Counted from the first letter of the stretch, positions 9,498 to 19,096 are shown. The stretch is DNA of 64,000 bases from an uncultured Paracoccaceae bacterium (GCA_937864535.1 CALMJS010000020.1:124001-188000); one strand, 5' to 3'. Notes: a model not told the origin generated them from the sequence alone. Made by a program: numbers and translations.

Positions 9498-10378
9498 CAA
9501 ATCGCAAAGGCATTATTCTGGCCGGAGGCACGGGGACGCGGCTCTATCCCCTGACCTTGGCCGTGTCCAAGCAGTTGATGCCGGTCTACGACAAGCCGAT
9601 GATCTATTATCCCCTGTCGGTCCTGATGCTGACGGGTATTCGCGAGATCGCGATCATCACCACACCGCAGGACCAGTCGCAGTTTCGACGTTTGCTGGGG
9701 GACGGGTCGCAATGGGGTCTGTCGTTCACCTATATCGAACAACCCAGCCCCGATGGCTTGGCGCAGGCCTATCTGCTGGCGCGTGATTTTCTGGACGGGG
9801 CGCCCTCGGCCATGGTGCTGGGCGATAACATATTCTTTGGCCACGGGCTACCAGAGGTCCTGCGTGCGGCAGATGCGCGGACGTCGGGCGGGACGGTGTT
9901 CGGCTATCATGTCTCCGATCCCGAACGCTATGGCGTGGTTACCTTTGACCGTGATTACAACGCGTTGGAAATTATCGAAAAACCGGCCAAGCCAGCGTCG
10001 AACTACGCGGTCACCGGGCTGTATTTTCTGGACGGGACTGCCCCCGACCGCGCCCGCGACATTCAGCCATCGGCCCGTGGCGAGCTCGAGATCGTGACGC
10101 TGTTGGACAGTTATCTCCAAGAGGGTGCGCTCAGCGTCGAGAGGATGGGACGCGGGTTCGCCTGGCTGGATACCGGGACGCACGGCAGTCTCTTGGATGC
10201 GGGCAATTTTGTCCGCACGCTGTCGGTCCGGCAGGGGATGCAAACCGGTTGTCCCGAGGAGGTCGCAGCGCTGAACGGCTGGATTGACCTCGAAATGCTC
10301 GAAGCGCAGGCAGATGCTCTCGCGAAAACCGAATACGGCGCCTATCTCAAGCGTTTGGTGCTGGAAATGCGCCAATAA
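9494..10378 (+). CDS. rfbA: Glucose-1-phosphate thymidylyltransferase
   Basis: RfbA (RmlA) joins dTTP and glucose-1-phosphate, the first step of the rhamnose route. The pyrophosphorylase signature GGTGTRLYPLT and KQLMPVYDKPMIYYPLS is intact, followed by GDNIFFG. I start it at GTG 9494, which overlaps the rfbD stop; the upstream open frame from 9446 lies inside rfbD. It gives 294 residues, typical for RmlA. Last gene of the rhamnose operon; the next gene follows after 281 bases. Confidence 0.95.
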   Translation: MTNRKGIILAGGTGTRLYPLTLAVSKQLMPVYDKPMIYYPLSVLMLTGIREIAIITTPQDQSQFRRLLGDGSQWGLSFTYIEQPSPDGLAQAYLLARDFLDGAPSAMVLGDNIFFGHGLPEVLRAADARTSGGTVFGYHVSDPERYGVVTFDRDYNALEIIEKPAKPASNYAVTGLYFLDGTAPDRARDIQPSARGELEIVTLLDSYLQEGALSVERMGRGFAWLDTGTHGSLLDAGNFVRTLSVRQGMQTGCPEEVAALNGWIDLEMLEAQADALAKTEYGAYLKRLVLEMRQ

Positions 10379-10483
10379 GTTGGGTGAGTCTGAACGATTC
10401 ACTTCCTCAATGCGTGTCGGATGCGGTAATGTCCCGAAAGAATAGTCAGGTATTGCTGTTTTATAGGTACTGATTTTTAACCG

Positions 10484-10535
10484 GACAATTCTGCGCTGGT
10501 CGGGCAGGTGTTCGATGCCGATGAATAGAATTGTC
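10484..10535. repeat. Inverted repeat in the 281-base gap before the RTX gene
   Basis: GACAATTCT (10484-10492) and AGAATTGTC (10527-10535) are perfect 9-base arms 34 bases apart. The surrounding gap (10379-10659) is AT-richer and probably carries the promoter of the RTX gene. The arms could be two operator half-sites or a weak long-loop hairpin; neither is shown. Confidence 0.35.
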
Positions 10536-10659
10536 TACGAATGCTAGGGGTGCGCCATAATTATGCCGCGTGATAGTCTGTCTCTGCCCTGACTTACAGG
10601 AGAGTTTTAGGTTGCTCGATGTCGCGATCACTAGAACCGCTCCGGCGAAAGGGCGGAAC

Positions 10660-13368
10660 ATGTTCGCGAAAATACGCGCTGTCGGCGCGGTGGTCTGTGG
10701 GGGACTAATAGCGATGAGTAGTGAAGCCACGGCAGGCGTGGGAAATTCCAATCCTACGCTGGCCTTTAACCTGTCTGATCTGTCGGATTGGTCCACGGCG
10801 CAGCCATACATAGATCTCATGCGGTATTCGCGGTCGTGGTACGGCAATGCGAACGGACAGTTTGCCGCCTATTCGACGGCCGATCTGGTTGCGCTGAACG
10901 TTTTCGATGCCGATGGCTGGCCGACCTACATTCCCGAAGGCGTGTCTACCATTGAAACCATCTGGGCCTGGGGCGGGAGCTCTGCGATCGACCCCGTTAT
11001 CGCGCAGTTGCGGGCAACGGTCTATGTTCTGGAATATGAGGGCGAGGGCACGGTGACGGTGTCTGGCGACGTCCGCATCCTGAGTTCCGAGCCGGGGCGT
11101 ATCCTGTTGCAAAATACCGCCGGCGGCAATTTTGCGGTCGGGATCACATCGACGGACCCGAACCACACCGGAAACTATATCCGCAACATGACCTTGGTCG
11201 AACAACTCGACGAAGATCTGCTGGATGCGGGGATGACCTTTAATCCCGAGTGGATCAATCTGATCGACGACGCCCGTCAGATCCGGTTCATGGGCTGGCA
11301 GGAAACCAACTATTCCAAGGCGCAAACGGTCGACGACATCGTTTGGTCGAACGAGACGAATTTGACCAGCGAGGCGGCGCTGGATGATATGGTCCTACTG
11401 GCCAATCAGATCGGGGCAGATCCTTGGTTTTGTATGCCCCACCTTGCCGATGACGAATACGTCCGCGCCTTTGCGACCTATGTGCGCGACAACCTCGACC
11501 CCAGTCTGGTGGTGCGGGTCGAATATTCCAATGAATTGTGGAATTTTGCCTTTAGCCAAACCGTTTACCAGCGCGATCAGGCGCTGGCCGAGTGGGGAGA
11601 GGCGGCCTATCTGGATTATCAGGCGAAACGCGCCGTCGAAGTTGCGCTGATCTGGGAAGACGTGTTCGGCGATGAGGCCGAAAGCCGGTTGATCAATGTT
11701 CTGGGCAGTCAGGCCGCCAGCCTCGGGGTGACCAAGCAGTTGCTCAAGGCCGCTGTCTGGCTGGAAAATGAACCCGACACCTATGTGGTGCCGGCCAGTG
11801 TGTTCGAAGAGGTGGCGATCACCAGCTACTTTGGCTCCTCGACGATTTCCGACGCGACCCTGCGGGCGGATCTGATCAGCCGTATTCAGGCCGATCCCGA
11901 TGCCGCGGCCGAATGGCTCTATGACCGGATGCTTGATCCGACCTATCAGTGGTCGATCCCCTATTCCGCTGCCATTTGGCAGCAGCAGGCGGATCTGGTT
12001 CATAGCTATGGTCTGGATCTCGTTGCCTATGAGGGCGGGCAGCATCTGCTGCATTCCTTTGCTGTATCCGGCCTGACAGAGCAGGATTTGACGACGCTCG
12101 TGTCGTTCCTGTCCGATTTCATCCGCTCCGAGTACATGGGCGAGCTGTATCAGGTTCTCTGGGACACATGGGCCAGCATTTCGGACGGGCCGATGATGCT
12201 GCTGGATGACGTGAGCTCGGTGAACAAATTCGGCGCTTGGGGGCATTATATCAACGTGCTCGATTATACGCCGCGGGCCGCGCTGATCGAACAGATGAAC
12301 GCGCTGTCGCAACCGTGGTGGGATGCGCTGGGCGGGGACCAGTATCTACAGGGTATCGTTGTGCGCGGTGACATCATCGATGATATCCTGACCGGCACCG
12401 ACCAAGAGGACTTTATGACCGGGGATGAAGGTGATGACATCTTTATCGCGGGGCTGGGCAACGACGGGATCAACGGCGGCACAGGCACCGACACGCTGTG
12501 GCTGACCGGGTCGCTGACCGATTACACCGTCGTTGTCGATGGCGAGGGCTATTTGATCACCGGGCCGGACGGTGTCGATTATATCTACGATATCGAATTC
12601 CTGCGGTTTTCCGATGGCACCACCTTTGACGTGTCGGCGGTGGACACAACGACCGGCGGCACCGGGCCGAAATTGCCGGGCTCCGATGCGGTTCTGCAGC
12701 CCGGGATCATGGACTATTCAAGGGCCACGAGCGGGGTCTATGTGACCGCTCTGTCCCGCTGGACCAAAATCGGCGCCGAATTGGGGCTAACCAGTGAAAC
12801 GGCGTTTTTCGCGGCTCCGATCGCTGCGCCGGCGCTCAATATCAATGGCGTTTCGGTGTCGGTGAACTACTATTCGATCCATTCCGACTTGACCGACAAC
12901 AACGGGACGACCGTCACGGGATCGGCTTTGACCACTGCGGATCTGTTGGGGGATGTGCGGACCGATATCCATACCGTGATCGGGTCGAATTTCTCGGACC
13001 GGATTTTTGGACGCGCCGCGAACGACAAACTGTACGGCAAGGACGGCGACGATATTCTCAATGGCGGTGCGGGGGATGATCAGCTCTATGGCGGCGCGGG
13101 CAATGACAAGCTGACCGGCGGTTTGGGAAATGACTATCTCTATAGCGGCGCGGGCGAAGATGTGTTCGAGTTCTCGCGGAACTGCGGCCATGATGTCGTC
13201 ACGGATTATGGTGACAGTGACACCATCAATTTCGGCGACTTTTTCAGCGGGATCGCTGACCCCGCCGCAACCGCCAGTATGGTGAACGGCGTGTTGGTCT
13301 TTAACAATGGTATTTCGACCATTTCGATCTGGGGGCTGTCGATCTACGAGGTCGATCTCCTGGTCTGA
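10660..13368 (+). CDS. Secreted RTX calcium-binding protein with glycosidase-like N-terminal domain
   Basis: Start ATG 10660 follows AAAGGGCGG and gives a 902-residue protein with a signal peptide (MFAKIRAVGAVVCGGLIAM). Residues about 30-550 resemble a clan GH-A barrel: a YSNELWN segment puts a candidate acid/base at E292, and VAYEGGQH puts a candidate nucleophile at E458. Two blocks of GGxGxDxLxG-type nonapeptides follow, around residues 568-615 and 767-845, with the typical NDKLYGKDGDDILNGG pattern that binds calcium. It sits between rfbA and the polymerase gene, so it may modify or bind the exported polymer. The RTX part is certain; hydrolase activity is inferred from two motifs. A Sec signal with RTX repeats is unusual if export were only by a type I system. 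Confidence 0.8.
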   Translation: MFAKIRAVGAVVCGGLIAMSSEATAGVGNSNPTLAFNLSDLSDWSTAQPYIDLMRYSRSWYGNANGQFAAYSTADLVALNVFDADGWPTYIPEGVSTIETIWAWGGSSAIDPVIAQLRATVYVLEYEGEGTVTVSGDVRILSSEPGRILLQNTAGGNFAVGITSTDPNHTGNYIRNMTLVEQLDEDLLDAGMTFNPEWINLIDDARQIRFMGWQETNYSKAQTVDDIVWSNETNLTSEAALDDMVLLANQIGADPWFCMPHLADDEYVRAFATYVRDNLDPSLVVRVEYSNELWNFAFSQTVYQRDQALAEWGEAAYLDYQAKRAVEVALIWEDVFGDEAESRLINVLGSQAASLGVTKQLLKAAVWLENEPDTYVVPASVFEEVAITSYFGSSTISDATLRADLISRIQADPDAAAEWLYDRMLDPTYQWSIPYSAAIWQQQADLVHSYGLDLVAYEGGQHLLHSFAVSGLTEQDLTTLVSFLSDFIRSEYMGELYQVLWDTWASISDGPMMLLDDVSSVNKFGAWGHYINVLDYTPRAALIEQMNALSQPWWDALGGDQYLQGIVVRGDIIDDILTGTDQEDFMTGDEGDDIFIAGLGNDGINGGTGTDTLWLTGSLTDYTVVVDGEGYLITGPDGVDYIYDIEFLRFSDGTTFDVSAVDTTTGGTGPKLPGSDAVLQPGIMDYSRATSGVYVTALSRWTKIGAELGLTSETAFFAAPIAAPALNINGVSVSVNYYSIHSDLTDNNGTTVTGSALTTADLLGDVRTDIHTVIGSNFSDRIFGRAANDKLYGKDGDDILNGGAGDDQLYGGAGNDKLTGGLGNDYLYSGAGEDVFEFSRNCGHDVVTDYGDSDTINFGDFFSGIADPAATASMVNGVLVFNNGISTISIWGLSIYEVDLLV

Positions 13369-14804
13369 TGGCGTCGACGGGACCGGGGGACTGTGGCGCT
13401 GATCGCCGCCGCTTGCCGGTCCAGTCGGGCCCAGCACAGCCCCGCAAGCAGCCAGATAGGCGGCACCATCGAAGAGTTCGGGATCAGGTCGAACAGGTTC
13501 GCCGCCAGAATGAGCATGATCGCGCTGTCGATCGCGTCGATGCCCAAGGATTTGCGCCGTAGCCATAGCAGGATCAGCGCGCCGGTCAGCAGGCCAAAGA
13601 ATCCCAGATAGCCGACCCATCCGTAGACCGTGACTGCGATGATCCAACTGCCGTCGGTCACGCTGATGTCGTCGCCGGTCTTGTCGTCATAGACCCGCGA
13701 ACGCCCCCATATCCCCCAACCTGCCAGCGGTTTCTGGTTGGCGTGGGCGAGCAGGATTTCTTCGTTCTTGAGCCGGTATTCAAAGGATGACGCGCGGTCG
13801 GTGTCGATCATGGCGACAAAGTTGACAATCTGCTGATAGGGGACCAGCCCGGACCCACGGGTCAGCGGATAGCACAGCACCAACAGCGCAATTGCCGCAG
13901 CCACAAAGGTCCGCAGCCGGATCCAAGGCAGGATAAACAATGGCAAAAGGGCGACGGTCTCCATCGTGGCGCCGAGGTTTTTCGACAGCAGCAGTATCAA
14001 CAGCAGCCATCCCGTCGCCGCCAGCCACAGAGTCCGCACGCGCCCCGTCGCTTGGGTTGCGAGCGTGCTCGCGGCCATAGTGGCCATCGCGATAAATATC
14101 CCGACACGCAGCCCGTGTTCCAGAAACACCATCGGGCGATAGCCGCCCTGCCGCACGTGCTGGGCAAAGCTGTGCGCCTGAAACCCGTAGATCCAGTTGT
14201 TGATCTGTGGGCTCATCCGCAATTCGACCAGCATTGGCAGGCTATAGGCCAATCCTGCCCAGGCCATGATGCGCAGGATTTCGATCTGCGCCTGACGATC
14301 CCGCAGATAATGGCGCGCGATCCAGAACGGCAACAACGTGATCGCAATCTCTTGCATCATCGAGGCGACATCGTAGGGACGAAGGCCGGGAATATATCGT
14401 TGGGCGATGATAATTGGCGCTTGGTTCGACACCCACGTGAACACAGGGGAAATCAGCAGCACCACGACGATCAACCGGATAAGACCCCGCAGCCGCGATT
14501 TTGGTAGCCTCGCCAGACCGCGGTCAACCGCGCGTGCATCGCCTGAACGTCGTGCGGCGATACTCGCCTTTTTCCGCTCTGATTTGGCCGCGAAATAGGC
14601 GAATATCGCCGCCGAGAGCGACGGGATCAAGGTCTTGTCGATGGCGGGCAGTAGCGGAAAATCAACCGCCGTCTTTTCCGGCAGCAGGAGATACCCCCAG
14701 ATGATCGACGCGGCGACAGCACGTGGAATCGACATCCGCCGAAACAGGATGGCCGTGACGACCGGCCAACTGAACAGAGCCAAAAAGGCAATCGGATTGG
14801 GCAT
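13344..14804 (-). CDS. Polytopic membrane protein, putative O-antigen polymerase/ligase (Wzy/WaaL-like)
   Basis: The 486-residue protein has some ten or more hydrophobic helices, a basic cytosolic loop near residues 75-110, and a long periplasmic stretch near residues 310-390 (FEYRLKNEEILLAHANQKPLAGWG). That layout matches the O-antigen ligase/polymerase family, in which a large periplasmic loop lies between late helices; the LAGWGIWG segment resembles the common GxGxG-like spot after the loop. It would polymerise repeat units flipped by the Wzx protein nearby. It is transcribed leftward and its 3' end overlaps the RTX gene's 3' end by 25 bases. Family assignment rests on topology and context. 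Confidence 0.6.
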   Translation of the reverse strand: MPNPIAFLALFSWPVVTAILFRRMSIPRAVAASIIWGYLLLPEKTAVDFPLLPAIDKTLIPSLSAAIFAYFAAKSERKKASIAARRSGDARAVDRGLARLPKSRLRGLIRLIVVVLLISPVFTWVSNQAPIIIAQRYIPGLRPYDVASMMQEIAITLLPFWIARHYLRDRQAQIEILRIMAWAGLAYSLPMLVELRMSPQINNWIYGFQAHSFAQHVRQGGYRPMVFLEHGLRVGIFIAMATMAASTLATQATGRVRTLWLAATGWLLLILLLSKNLGATMETVALLPLFILPWIRLRTFVAAAIALLVLCYPLTRGSGLVPYQQIVNFVAMIDTDRASSFEYRLKNEEILLAHANQKPLAGWGIWGRSRVYDDKTGDDISVTDGSWIIAVTVYGWVGYLGFFGLLTGALILLWLRRKSLGIDAIDSAIMLILAANLFDLIPNSSMVPPIWLLAGLCWARLDRQAAAISATVPRSRRRHQTRRSTS

Positions 14805-14948
14805 ATCTCTTGTCTGGCGCGATCAAAATTCGGATTGTGATCTTTGTATCGACTTATGCCCTTCGCGTCTGTAGCAAAAGGCGTGGGCCGCCCGCCGTGG
14901 TGGCAAAGTTATTGTGATTGTGTTTGTTGACGCCGTAAGGGATTTGGA

Positions 14949-15944
14949 ATGCCGACAGCCGAGCTCACGTCTATTGCCGTTATTGTCGTGAATTATGGGA
15001 CCTATCAACTGGCGCTGCAGGCCGTGCAGTCCGTTCTGGATCAGCCGAACAAGGGCCATCGCGTGCATGTGCATCTGGTCGACAACCACTCGCCCAAGGG
15101 GGATGCGGCGGCGCTGGCGCTGGCGATGGCGGATCGCGGTTGGCAGGATCGCGTGACATTCTGGCCCGAGGCTGTCAATCACGGATTTGGCCGGGGCAAT
15201 AACGTGGTGATCCACGCCCTCATGAGGGGCGAAAACGCGCCCGATTATGTCATGTTGCTCAACCCGGACGCGCATGTCGCCAACGACGCGGTCGGTCTGC
15301 TTGCGGATTATCTGGACGATCACCCGCAGGCCGGCGCGGTCGGGGCAAGTGTTCTCGATCCCGATGGTCAACCGGTTGCTGCGGCCTTTCGGTTCCCGTC
15401 GGTCCTGTCAGAGCTGATTACCGCGATCAACCTTGGCGTTCTGAGCCGCCTGTTCCGACATGCCTTGGTGCCGCTGCCTGCCGATCAACCCAGAGGGCCG
15501 GTCGACTGGGTGACCGGGGCGGCGGTGATGTTCCGCATGGAGCGGTTGCGGGCGCTCGACGGCTTTGATCCCGACTTTTTCCTGTATTTCGAAGAGGTCG
15601 AACTGATGCATCGTATCACCCGATCCGGTGCCGAGGTGCATTATAACCCCGAGGCCCGCGTCACCCATGTCGAGGGCGCAGCCACCGAGGTCAAAGGCAC
15701 AACCGCGCAGCGCAAGGCCAAGCCGGGCTATTGGTATCGGTCTTGGCGCCTCTACCACCTGAAAACCCGTGGTCGGGCGGGTGCGCTGTTGGCTGCGGCG
15801 GCATGGATGGTCGGCGCGGCGATCAACTGGATCCTGTCTCGGCTGCGTGGTCGTAGCCCCCTGATGCCGCTGAATTTTTATCGCGACTTTTGGCGCGCTG
15901 TCGTGTGGCCCCTCTTGGTTGGGCGGGATATCGACCATGTCTGA
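14949..15944 (+). CDS. Family 2 glycosyltransferase (rhamnosyltransferase-like)
   Basis: The GT-A fold is seen from the start: IAVIVVNYGTYQLALQAVQS, then HLVDNHSPKGD, and the metal-binding LLNPDAHV around residue 100. FDPDFFLYFEEVELMHRI is the ED-rich acceptor motif typical of WbbL-type rhamnosyltransferases, so dTDP-rhamnose as donor is reasonable given the rfb genes nearby, though not proven. A hydrophobic stretch near residues 275-300 may attach it to the membrane. ATG 14949 sits after a weak GGGATTTGGA. The 144 bases before it probably hold the promoter shared with the leftward polymerase gene. Its end overlaps the next gene. Confidence 0.88.
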   Translation: MPTAELTSIAVIVVNYGTYQLALQAVQSVLDQPNKGHRVHVHLVDNHSPKGDAAALALAMADRGWQDRVTFWPEAVNHGFGRGNNVVIHALMRGENAPDYVMLLNPDAHVANDAVGLLADYLDDHPQAGAVGASVLDPDGQPVAAAFRFPSVLSELITAINLGVLSRLFRHALVPLPADQPRGPVDWVTGAAVMFRMERLRALDGFDPDFFLYFEEVELMHRITRSGAEVHYNPEARVTHVEGAATEVKGTTAQRKAKPGYWYRSWRLYHLKTRGRAGALLAAAAWMVGAAINWILSRLRGRSPLMPLNFYRDFWRAVVWPLLVGRDIDHV

Positions 15945-16905
15945 CGGCCGGGACCTGGGCGTCGTCGTCATTGGCCGGAACGAGGGCGAACGATTGGCAC
16001 GCTGTTTCGCGTCGCTGGGGCGGCCCGCGCAATTGGTCTATGTCGACAGCGGATCAACCGACGGATCGGTTGCACTGGCCCGTGCCCGAGGTATCAGCGT
16101 CGTGGAACTGGACATGGATCGGCCATTCACCGCAGCGCGGGCGCGGAACGCAGGTCTGGACCGGCTGGACGAACTGGGCGCGCCGAGCTTTGTGCAATTT
16201 GTCGATGGCGATTGCGAAGTGAACGCCGATTGGCTGCAAACCGGCCTCTCCTTCCTGCGGGCCCATCCCGATGTCGTCGCCGTTGCGGGCCGCGTGCGCG
16301 AGAGATTTCCCGAGGCGACGATCTATAATGCCCAATGCGACCGGGAATGGAATACGCCCGTCGGCGAAACCAAGGCCGTTGGCGGGATCGCGATGATGCG
16401 GTTCGCAGCAGTCCGGGCGGCCGGCAATTTCAACCCGACCCTGATCGCGGGCGAAGAGCCCGAACTTTGCGTGCGCCTGCGGCAGGCCGGAGGCAGGATT
16501 TGGCGGATCGAGGCCGAGATGGTGCTGCACGACGCGGCGATGACCCGGTTTTCGCAATATTGGAAGCGCAGTCGCCGGGGCGGCTATGCCTTTGCACAGG
16601 GGGCGTTTTTGCACGGTGCGCCGCCTGAACGCCATTGGGTTGCGGAAACCCGGCGGGCCCTGCTGTGGGGGGCGATTTTACCGGCGTGTATCGTCGGCGG
16701 CGCTGTGATCCTGTCGCCATGGGCGCTGGCGCTGGCCATGATTTATCCGGCGCAGGTGCTGCGCATTGCACGGCGGGGCGAGGGGCTGACCTTTGCCGCG
16801 CTTCTGACGGTCGGTAAATTCGCCGAGGCTCTGGGCGTGCTCGAATTCCATCTCCGTCGCCTTATCGACCGGCCCTCTGGGCTGATAGAATATAGAAAGT
16901 CCTGA
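15937..16905 (+). CDS. Family 2 glycosyltransferase
   Basis: A 322-residue protein from ATG 15937, which overlaps the previous stop by 8 bases and has GGGCGGGA upstream. The nucleotide-sugar site reads VVVIGRNEGERLARCF and VYVDSGSTDGSVALA; the metal motif is FVDGDCEVN near residue 95. EEPELCVRLRQAGG serves as the acceptor-site acidic motif. Two hydrophobic helices near residues 245-275 suggest membrane attachment, as in enzymes that elongate lipid-linked repeat units. Donor and linkage are unknown. Part of the GT-GT-flippase operon. Confidence 0.88.
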   Translation: MSDGRDLGVVVIGRNEGERLARCFASLGRPAQLVYVDSGSTDGSVALARARGISVVELDMDRPFTAARARNAGLDRLDELGAPSFVQFVDGDCEVNADWLQTGLSFLRAHPDVVAVAGRVRERFPEATIYNAQCDREWNTPVGETKAVGGIAMMRFAAVRAAGNFNPTLIAGEEPELCVRLRQAGGRIWRIEAEMVLHDAAMTRFSQYWKRSRRGGYAFAQGAFLHGAPPERHWVAETRRALLWGAILPACIVGGAVILSPWALALAMIYPAQVLRIARRGEGLTFAALLTVGKFAEALGVLEFHLRRLIDRPSGLIEYRKS

Positions 16906-16906
16906 G

Positions 16907-18271
16907 ATGGTCGCGGCTCAAACCTCGCTCAAGTCGAGAATGCTCAAGGCCGGGGGATGGAACCTCGTCGGTATTGTGGCGCTGACCCTGATCCGGTTGG
17001 GATCGAACCTGATCCTCACCCGTTATCTCGCGCCTCAGGCCTTTGGCCTCGTGATGTTCGCCTCGACCGTCGTGACAGCCTTTGAAATGTTTTCCGACCT
17101 CGGGATCCGGCAGTCTATTGTCCGCGAAAAGGACGCCCATACCGACCATTTCTTGCGCGTGGCCTGGACGGTCAAGGTCATGCGGGGCGCGGTCATCGCC
17201 AGTGGTATTCTGGCCGTTGCTATGGCGTTCTACCTGTTTGCCGAGGCACTCGCCCCCGCCCGGACCATCTATGCCGATCCTCGCATGCCGGGGATATTGG
17301 CGCTGGTGGCCTTCTCGCCGCTGTTGATGTCCTGCAGTGCGACAACGTTCGAACATGCGGAACGGGTGTTCAACTTCCGCTCGGTGGTCACGATCACGGT
17401 CTCGAGCAAGATCATTTCAGCCGCAGCGACCATCGGTCTGGCCGAGATGACCCCCTCGATCTGGGCTCTGATCGTCGGCATGTTGATCGGTTCGGCAGCG
17501 CATTGTCTTGGCACGCATTTCTATTTGAATACGCCGCGCATGCGATGGACCCGGGACCGCGAGATCGAAGGCCGTCTGTGGACCTTTGGCCGTTTCATCA
17601 TGGGGTCGTCGGCCTTTACCATGCTGGCGACCAATACCGACCGTCTGTTGCTCGCCTCTTTGTTGCCCGCCACGGTCTTTGGCTTTTACGCCATTGCGAT
17701 GATCTGGGTCGTCGCGGCCCAGCAGGCGGTGGGCAAACTGATCGGGTCTGTCGCCTTTTCTGGCGTCGCCGAAGTGATGCGGGACCGCCCGCAGGATATC
17801 CAGCGTTTCCTGCGGCGGGTGCAGTTCATTCTGGATGGCATATGCGCGGCGACGGCGGTCGCTGCGGTATTCATCGGTCCGATCATTCTGGACCTGCTCT
17901 ACCCTGATCGCTATCAGATGGTTGGCCAGTTTTTACGGCTGCTGGCGCCTGCGTTGATGGTGCAGCGATTTGCTCCTCTGGCGACGGTCATGCTCAATCT
18001 TGGCCATAGCCGCGCCATGATGATGAACAGTTTCCTGACCTTTGTGGGCGTGTTGATCGGTCTGCCGATCGGTTTCGCCTTGGGCGGAGTAAAGGGCGCG
18101 GTGATTGCGGCCGCGACTGCGCCGCTCTTGGCCTCGCTCTGGGCGATGTGGCGGACCCGCGCCACCTTTGGCCCCAAAGCGACAGCGATTTCGCTGTTCT
18201 GGGTGGTGGGGATTTTGGTCTGTGATGTGGTTCTGGCTGTGATGATCACGCTGCCAGAGATGTCTCAGTAA
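16907..18271 (+). CDS. Oligosaccharide flippase (Wzx/MOP family)
   Basis: 454 residues with about 12 to 14 hydrophobic helices. The opening KAGGWNLVGIVALTLIRLG and SNLILTRYLAPQAFGLVM is typical of polysaccharide_synt family flippases, which move lipid-linked repeat units across the inner membrane. It starts 1 base after the preceding glycosyltransferase. The 3' end overlaps the stop of the leftward tyrosine kinase by 7 bases. It fits the Wzx step between the glycosyltransferases and the polymerase at 13.3-14.8 kb. Confidence 0.9.
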   Translation: MVAAQTSLKSRMLKAGGWNLVGIVALTLIRLGSNLILTRYLAPQAFGLVMFASTVVTAFEMFSDLGIRQSIVREKDAHTDHFLRVAWTVKVMRGAVIASGILAVAMAFYLFAEALAPARTIYADPRMPGILALVAFSPLLMSCSATTFEHAERVFNFRSVVTITVSSKIISAAATIGLAEMTPSIWALIVGMLIGSAAHCLGTHFYLNTPRMRWTRDREIEGRLWTFGRFIMGSSAFTMLATNTDRLLLASLLPATVFGFYAIAMIWVVAAQQAVGKLIGSVAFSGVAEVMRDRPQDIQRFLRRVQFILDGICAATAVAAVFIGPIILDLLYPDRYQMVGQFLRLLAPALMVQRFAPLATVMLNLGHSRAMMMNSFLTFVGVLIGLPIGFALGGVKGAVIAAATAPLLASLWAMWRTRATFGPKATAISLFWVVGILVCDVVLAVMITLPEMSQ

Positions 18272-19086
18272 TGGGTATAACCGCCGGCGTCATTGGTGTC
18301 GGGGTAGTTGCATTTGTTCAAGACAATTCCCAGAACATGGGTCAATTCCGATAGTTTTGTTTCCATAAAGTCAATTTGCGTCGTTGGCGTAACCTCTGCC
18401 TCGACGACAATTATGGCGGCATCGACATTGCGCACAAACCCATGGGCGTCATCGGCGGCCAGAAACGGCGGCATGTCGAACAGCATCAGGTCAGGCTGAT
18501 ACGTCGCATCGAACTGGTCCAGTAGTTGTCCGGCTTCGTTACTCTGAAGCAGTTCGGAACTGTGTTGGACGGTCCCTCTGTTCAGGCCGAAAATCAGGTT
18601 GTCGCCATATCGATATAGCGCCTCTTCGTGTGCCGAGGTCCCTGTCAGAACCGCCCCCATATCTGTCGTGGGCTCCTGACCCAGTAACGAATGCAGACGC
18701 GGGCGGCGCAGGTCAAAGTCCAGCACCATCGTTCGTTCCGCACTAAGACGGGCAAACGAAAACGCAAGGTTCGCGAGCGTGGTTGTCTTGCCAGCATTCG
18801 GTCCGGCCGAGGCGATCGCGATCCGGCGATAACCGGACCGGCGGGCCTCGTCTCGGATACGGGTCCGCAAAATGTCAAAATAACGGGCGTCCGGAGACGG
18901 TTCAAAGGCAATAATCCGGTTGGAAATCAGCTGTCGCCGGTCCACAGCCAGAGGTTTCAGCGCGGCCCAGGCATCTGATCCGCCGCCACTTCCGCGTGGC
19001 AGGCGGCTCTTGGAACCGTAGTCGACGGTTGACCGGTCCCCGCGTGCGGTTCGGGCTTTCTCTAGGGCTTTTTGGAGCTTTTCCAT
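18265..19086 (-). CDS. CpsD/CapB-type tyrosine-protein kinase (BY-kinase) ATPase domain
   Basis: Start ATG 19086 is preceded by GAGGGA; it yields 273 residues beginning MEKLQKALEKAR, a standard opening. Walker A is SAGPNAGKTTT (93-103), Walker A' is MVLDFDLRRPR (120-130) and Walker B is LMLFDMPPF. Such kinases sit at the inner membrane, bind the Wzz-type protein and control chain length by cycles of tyrosine phosphorylation. The C-terminal tail has only two tyrosines (GGYTHY), a short version of the usual Tyr cluster. It lies 10 bases after the Wzz-type gene, its expected partner. Confidence 0.9.
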   Translation of the reverse strand: MEKLQKALEKARTARGDRSTVDYGSKSRLPRGSGGGSDAWAALKPLAVDRRQLISNRIIAFEPSPDARYFDILRTRIRDEARRSGYRRIAIASAGPNAGKTTTLANLAFSFARLSAERTMVLDFDLRRPRLHSLLGQEPTTDMGAVLTGTSAHEEALYRYGDNLIFGLNRGTVQHSSELLQSNEAGQLLDQFDATYQPDLMLFDMPPFLAADDAHGFVRNVDAAIIVVEAEVTPTTQIDFMETKLSELTHVLGIVLNKCNYPDTNDAGGYTHY

Positions 19087-19096
19087 GTGTCGTCCC

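Noticed and set aside
10660-13368. RTX protein as a VPLPA-CTERM or PEP-CTERM substrate
   Set aside because: Its C-terminus (YEVDLLV) has no sorting motif, helix or basic tail.
18265-19086. MinD/ParA-type partition ATPase
   Set aside because: The Walker A' motif with FDLRRPR and position next to the Wzz gene are those of polysaccharide tyrosine kinases.
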